From: Promerops cafer
Taxonomy: Eukaryota > Chordata > Aves > Passeriformes > Nectariniidae
Direction of reading: 5' to 3'
DNA length: 64,000 nt
Assembly (NCBI GenBank): GCA_013398275.1
Contig: VZSE01010762.1
Span: 960,409 to 1,024,408 of the forward strand
Numbering within the stretch: position 1 is the stretch's first letter; each line of letters starts with the position of its first letter. A model generated the notes under the pieces. The model did not search any database. It was not told the DNA's origin and was given only the letters and a program-made list of their open reading frames with translations. Positions 58,165-64,000 of this stretch are shown piece by piece. Both the position numbers and the translations under genes were made by a program.

Positions 58165-58166
58165 AG

Positions 58167-58441
58167 ATAGTGATACAACAAGGGAAAATGGTTTTAAACT
58201 AAAAGAGGAGAGATTTAGGTTAGATGTTAGAAAGAAGTCTTTACTGTGAGGGTGGTGAGACCATGGCACAGGTTGCCTAGAGAAGGTTTGGAAGCTCCAT
58301 CCTTGGAATTGTTCAAGGCCAGGTTGGGTAGGGCTTTGAGCAAGCTGGTCTGGGTAGAAGGTGTCCCTGACGATGGCAAGGGGGTGGAACCAGATGGTCT
58401 TTGAAGTCTCTTACAACCCACACCATTCTTTGATTCCATGA
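58167..58441 (+). mobile_element. CR1 LINE 3' end, 5'-truncated
   Basis: It starts near GTGATACAACAAGGGAAAAT and continues with GGTTTTAAACTAAAAGAGGA, AGAAAGAAGTCTTTACTGTG, CAAGGCCAGGTTGGGTAGGG and CAGATGGTCTTTGAAGTCTC to ATTCTTTGATTCCATGAT. It is more diverged than the 19.0-kb copy. An 11-bp tandem duplication (CACCCATTTGC twice, 58459-58480) lies just beyond. Confidence 0.95.
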
Positions 58442-61400
58442 TAAATTGAAGTATTTCCCACCCATTTGCCACCCATTTGCCATGATCAGTATGAGCACAC
58501 ACAAGCTCCAGTTTACTCTGGATCTGCTGATATGCAGTCACTTGCTCAACTGCCAGAGTTGCATGCCTTGTCTGAGCCCTTTGCATCATCTACTGCCCTT
58601 AGTTTCCTGCACCAAAAATCTCTTGGGTGGCTAGGAGCCACGGGAGGTTGTCCCAGTCTGTGCCACTGCTGCTCATGCTGGTGTCACACAGATGCAGGAA
58701 ACCCAGATGCAGAGCATTCTCTTGCAGGGATGTAGCAGCTCTGCCTCCTCCAGGACATCAGGCAAATGCTTCTGAGCAGGCTGAGGTGGAAACATGGGAG
58801 GAACTTCATGTTTCATTGGAGCTTGACTGCAGAGAGAAGTGGAAGTGTCAAAAAGGATTAGTGTGTCAGTGGTTAAAATGATTGTGGCATGAAGGGACTG
58901 AGGGCTGCCAAAACCAAAATAACAAGTGTCTCTGAAGGCACTCCTGATGCATTGCTTTGACAGATGTGCAGCTCCTCGCTAACTGCAACAACCAGTGGTG
59001 AGCAGGCTCCTCTGCAACAGCCTCTCTGGCCTGGGACCAGGAGGAGATTTGGGATGGGTCCCGCAGACATTTTATTCAAAACCAGCTGATTTGGTCAGAT
59101 CAGAGACATTTCTGCCGCTGCATCATTGCAAGCAAAACGAATGGGGCTGAGCATGTGAACACAGAACACATCTTTTGAGGTTTTAGACCTTAGCAGGACC
59201 CAGGTGTGGTGGGTATCAGTGATTCAGTGGCCTTCAGCATGAGAATCCAGACTATCCCACTGTTGGAGTGTCTGCTGGAGTATATCTGGACAGTCATATA
59301 TTGCAAGTTTGGACACTTTTGCTGGGAGCTCACAGAGACCCACCACAGGCACTTGCTAGAGGCTGGTATTCTTTGACTCCTTTAGCTGATGAAGGAGAAG
59401 GAATGTTTTATTCAGAAGACACCCTCAATTCAATTCGCCCTCTGAATTCAACCCTTTCCTTCCATGCTTACATGGGAAGTACCAGAAAAAGAAGTTTCCA
59501 GTCCAAGCATACAGAATTGCTCATTCATTCCTGTTCCCTCCAGTTCACCACCCTTTAGGGATTCTACTTCAGTCCAGCATCAGCTTTGACCCAGACTTAC
59601 ATCTTTTACTTCTTAGTCTAAGAGCTGTGGAACCATGAGCTGTGTTTGATAGGGGCATCTCTGTATCTCTGCTGCATGTCTGATGTGTGCCATGCATCCT
59701 GCTCTTGTTTTCCATGTTTTTACCTGCCTGGCAGGCAGGCTCTGGACCATTCACCAAGAATGTGATAGCCTTGAATGCCAGCTGGGATAAGAGACAGCAC
59801 TGAGACAAGCATTTTGCAGGAATTGGAAGATGAAATAGTACCAAAAAAATAGACACAAAAAGATAAATGCAGTTTGCTATTATGTAACTTCTGTTTCTAC
59901 CTGATTTTTTTTAGAGCTGTTTTTCCCAGAAAAAATAGAGTGAAACCATGATGTTAGATGTGCAGCATAGCCTGTGTAGTGCTCAGACTGCCTGCTGCTT
60001 CATATTTATTAATTGAGAAATCCTTGGGCAAATTGCCACTCAAGCCTCAGTGTTGATAAATTCAGGAGTTTCTGGCACTCCAGCAGCATGCAAAGAAGCT
60101 GAATGGGACTGATTACAGTGTGCAGCTCTATCTGCAGAAGGTTGATTATATGGTTTGCTTCCTAATTAAATATCTAAGCATCCATTTACTGAGGAAAGTG
60201 AAATTGAGGAATCGTCGTTTACGGCAGCCTTGTGTGGAATAAGAGAGCCAGCGTGAAAATTCCTGGACCACAAAGACACTGTATTGGCCAAGCCCTCTCC
60301 AAAAAGCAGGCTGGAGCACACATGCAGTTTTGCATAATGAACATATCCTAAATCTTGTCACTCACAAGAGTGAGATGGAATTGGATGTGGAAGAAGCAGT
60401 AAAATCAGCTTCTGTCTCAGCTTCTGGTATGGGCTGGGATGGAGCTCTGCTCGTGAGCAAGAGTTGCCACAGCATCATTGCCTGCTGGCACATCACAGGG
60501 GCTGCCCAGAATGCAGCAGAGGGACTTTCTAAAATGATGCCTCAGGGGATCAAAAATCTCAATTCCAGATATTAGTCCTGAAGGATTGCGTGCAAGAGGT
60601 TCACTGTTTAGAGGAGGAGAGGCAAGGGGGAGGGAGGGAAAATGTCTTCAGCAATGTCTTTTCTCTTGTTCCCTCAGTACATTGTCACTCCCCCTTGATG
60701 CTGAATCAGACATTTACAAGCATATCCAAACATAGAAATTACCATATGGGCTCAGCAGGATATCTGGGAATGATTTCCCCCTTCACAACTACACATTAGG
60801 TCTCATCCTGATCTTTAGCATTTAACAGCATTATTTCTAATGTGAATAATTAAAATTAAAGTAAAATGGCACTGCAGTTTCTTTTGTGGAGGAGTTGTGG
60901 AAGCTAAAGGATGTTGCCATGAGAATAAATTACTATAAATTAGCCATCAATAACTTTAAACATGATAATTAGAACACAGGAAAGTCTGAAAAGGGCTTCT
61001 GAAGGACTCTGGGCACTGAGAGTTGCTACACTGCATGAAGTCTAGCACATTTAGAAATGGAATTGTATGATATGATTGACTGTAATAGGGGATTGGATTT
61101 AATGCCTACTGCATCTTTTTCCTTCTCAGTCAGCATTTAGCAAGCCTCCAAATTCATTACTTCATTGTTGATTTTAAGGATGGTCATTTTGTAACAATAC
61201 TATCTCCATTACTGATGTCAATATCTTGTCTGCTCAAATGACACCAGGGAAAAAAAAGGTCACTAAAATGTTTGAAGACCAGAACTAAAACAAGCTTTTA
61301 TTTCTTTTTACTTCACTTGGGTGAGCTCCTGCCTTGTTATGTTGTTGTTGCTATGTTTCAGCTCAGCTCAGCCTGATACAGTTGATGGAAAAAGTGTGAC

Positions 61401-62405
61401 TGAACAATTAATGGAAGGAAAGGAAAGGCTGAGCAGGACCAACATCACCAGTGGTGGTCCCAACAATGATTATTCTGCTTTATGATCCTACTCAAGTTCA
61501 TGCTTGGACAGCCTGGGCCAAATCAGCACCTTTCATTGCATTTAACAGAGCTAATTCCATTTGGAGTTGAGGCCAGGTGAGGATCTACAGAACTGCTTCT
61601 CAGAAATCCACCTCTTACAGCAAACATATGACCTAACCTCCATTTTCCTTACAGCCCTTTGGTAGAAAAAAGACCACCAGAACCATCAACACATAAGCAC
61701 AGCCCATCATTACAGTGTCTGTGGTACAGCAGATGGTATTTGCAAAAATTAAGGGAAGGTTATAATCACAAAATTATTAGGAAAAGGCACAATCAATACG
61801 TGGGAAATGCATAGAGTTTAGCTCCAAATTTAGAGGTGAGAAGAATATGATGCACTTCAGAGATGAAAAGAAATTACAGAAATAAACAAATTGCATAGTA
61901 CTGGACTATTAAATATTATTAACCTACCAGGAATCCAAAATAAGTAATACTGAGGGTTGACTATATGTGGCTTTCTGTAAAAAAATAGCATATGCTTTAA
62001 AGGAAACCATAGTCACATGAAGTTAGCAAGTTTATGTAAATAAAGAAAACAGATGCAATAGAGACTTAAGAGCAAGTTTCTCTAAGAATAAGTAGAGGCA
62101 GAGAAGCACAAATGATTCAGTAATTCCCAAGGAGCTGGTTGGTGCTGATTGTGCTATTTAAGCTATGTGTCTTGCAGGTTACTAATGCAAGCAACAGTCT
62201 GCCTACTGCATTTTAAATTACCAGCCACTGCCAGCCCACTGTTTTATGTGATTCCCCCTCTGAATAGATATATTTATTCATAAATAACTGGCTGTTCAGT
62301 GAGTCTCCCTCTGCTTTGTGGAACCCACTGAACGGTATATTTCTTCAGTCAATTTGCACGAAACATTCTCTGTATGAGCTGCTCATTCAGTGAGCCGAGA
62401 GCGGG
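58442..62405. other. Unique stretch with one protein-like frame
   Basis: An 81-codon plus-strand frame at 60330-60575 includes GMGWDGALLVSKSCHSIIAC and looks protein-like, but it has no splice acceptor or known match. T/A homopolymers are short. No repeat family is recognised. Confidence 0.4.
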
Positions 62406-62640
62406 TCACTATTTAGATTAGATTTTAGGAAGGAGTTCTTTACTCAGAGGGTGGTGAGGCAGTTGAACAGGTTGCCCAGAGAAGCTGTGAATGCCCAAGC
62501 CCTGCAAGTGTGTAAGGCCAGGTTGGATGGGGCTTTGAACAGTCTGGAAGGTTGGAGGAAGGGACCACTACCCATGGTGGGGAGGTAGAAATTGTATGGA
62601 GTTTAAGATCTCTTCCAACCCAAGACTTTCCATGACTCAA
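62406..62640 (+). mobile_element. CR1 LINE 3' end, 5'-truncated
   Basis: Blocks in order: GATTTTAGGAAGGAGTTCTT, ACAGGTTGCCCAGAGAAGCT, AGGCCAGGTTGGATGGGGCT and ATCTCTTCCAACCCAAGACT, ending TTCCATGACTCAA. This is the typical CR1 3' region. Confidence 0.94.
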
Positions 62641-64000
62641 AAGCCTGAAATAGAGTCAAAATTCTGTCACTAAGTTTTGCTGTTGGTCACCAGACCTCTG
62701 TCAAGAGCAGAAGGGCTCCATAGAGGCATTTGAAGAAGCAGAAGGGTTAAAAATCCAGTGTGTTTATTGCATGCTGCAAAATGCTGCTATCTGAGGTATT
62801 TTCCTGCACCACGGGTCCCACTGGCTTCATTAAAAATAAAAAATAAAAAATTTAAAAAGAAAAAAAAAAAGGAAAGGATGCTTTCGGCAAATGAGCATTC
62901 TGGTGAAAGCAGAGTTGCAGAGGTGACCTGATGGCTCTCCACAGGTGCCACCAGAGCTGAGTGTATTTAAGCATATTGAACGTTAAGAACAAGGGACCCA
63001 CACGGTGTTAGTGTTGTAGTCAGCAGTGGTGTCAGTGAAGCACAGACAGGGACAGGGGATCTGACCATGGCCTCCCTCTGCGCAAGGGCACCGTGCTGAG
63101 CCCGGGGACCAGCAGCAGTGCCAGCGGGCCCGGGAGCAAGAGGCCACGTCTCCATTGCATAACCACCAGGCAAGGGGATAAAAGCAAGAAGGACAACCCA
63201 TCCATCTTTAAATAACAAGCATTGTAGCTACTCTGAGGCCTGGAAGGTGACAAAGTCATCGTAGTAGTGATAGGACACTGTCAGCTGATGTTTGCCATGC
63301 TGTGACAGTGCATCCAAACCTAAACATTTCATCACACAACACCACCCTCAGCCATGGGTCATACCAGGAGAAGGTGTTCAGATTAAGAACTTCACAGTCT
63401 GCACAGGAGAAAACAGAGTTATCACAGGGCTGGTAAGGCTCAGGATTAATTCCTATTTTTATTCTCTTTCACTTGTGTCCTGCATTTGGACAAGAGTTAA
63501 ATGCTTGGTAAGATGAAGGGTTCAGCATACAGCATACATTTCTGAGCTGAGTTATTACCTCTGGTGCCGGGAGCAAAAGTGCCCCCTGGGATGTTTGACA
63601 GAATATAATGTCTGACTTGATGATGGAAACAAAAGAAGTCCTCTCCATGGCAGATTTAGTCTCTTGAATTTTACTGATAATGCACTCTCCTCCAATAAAT
63701 CAAAATTCCACTTCACCCACTCAGATGTTGGTTCCATGCACTGCTGACATACATGGAAACACAAACCTCCCGTAAAAGGAAAAGAAAATGTAAGTTATGT
63801 TCTGATAAACAAAGAGAGACTTCAGAATGGGGGGAAAAGCCTTGGTTTACATTTAAAATTAACTCTGAAACACAGTAACAGAGAGATTGAAACAGAAAGA
63901 GGTGCTGGTGCAGGGCACATGCAGCTGACTGGGGTTGCAATACGGGGTCAGTTTTCTCTTTGGTAACCCCTCATTGCCTTTCCCCTTTCAGCCCAGAAAA
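62641..64000. other. Unique stretch to the window end
   Basis: An A-rich patch lies at 62830-62872. Overlapping minus-strand frames at 62967-63259 reflect local GC richness. Nothing coding is recognised. Confidence 0.45.

Noticed and set aside
58227..58589. 120-codon minus-strand frame
   Set aside because: Most of it is the antisense of a CR1 3' end, the same antisense text seen at 18923-19213 and 62440-62640.
1..64000. CRISPR arrays, operons or other prokaryotic systems
   Set aside because: No regularly spaced direct repeats with unique spacers and no compact gene order. The sequence is vertebrate nuclear DNA.

Overview
The window looks like bird nuclear DNA, probably from a songbird. The case rests on CR1 LINE copies with the avian 3' end (a match to the 'GGAAGAAATTCTTTACT' block, ending in ATTCTATGATTCT-type repeats), on an ERVL-class LTR of a type widespread in birds, and on an LTR at 43.3-44.0 kb that I recall from passerine genomes. 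Base composition is A+T rich, repeats are sparse, and no bacterial-type gene organisation is present. No complete protein-coding gene is visible. The sequence reads as intergenic and/or intronic DNA with a few isolated exon-like pieces.

Layout. 0-5 kb: mostly unique DNA with a near-perfect 28-bp hairpin at 1.95-2.01 kb, a six-cysteine open frame on the minus strand at 0.75-1.0 kb, and a possible terminal exon at 2.6 kb. 5.4-6.65 kb: a repeat cluster made of an antisense CR1 reverse-transcriptase relic and two LTRs. 8.67 kb: a 104-nt exon-like unit. 9.6-10.2 kb: a broken protein-like minus-strand frame of about 200 codons. 10.77-11.32 kb: an ERVL-type LTR. 16.07 kb: a TTTCC array. 19.0 and 20.0 kb: CR1 relics in opposite orientation. 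29.4 kb: a run of 18 Gs. 31.4-32.1 kb: the longest open frame (224 codons, not recognised). 33.54-33.73 kb: a minus-strand exon-like unit. 34.55-34.67 kb: a CpG-rich patch. 41.34 kb: a small exon-like unit with strong splice sites. 43.34-43.96 kb: a solo LTR with a 5-bp target duplication. 48.52-49.10 kb: an element with 99-bp inverted arms, a TATA box and a 43-bp CCAAT-box tandem array. 50.6, 58.2 and 62.4 kb: CR1 3' ends. 52.25-52.77 kb: a TATA/CCAAT-bearing LTR-like unit. 55.11-55.25 kb: the most coding-like exon candidate, on the minus strand.

The exon-like pieces cannot be joined into one gene from sequence alone, and none could be assigned to a named gene. The most unusual structure is the 48.5-49.1 kb inverted-arm element. 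Next are the 1.95-kb hairpin and the broken frame at 9.6-10.2 kb. All repeat and exon calls were made by eye, without alignment tools.
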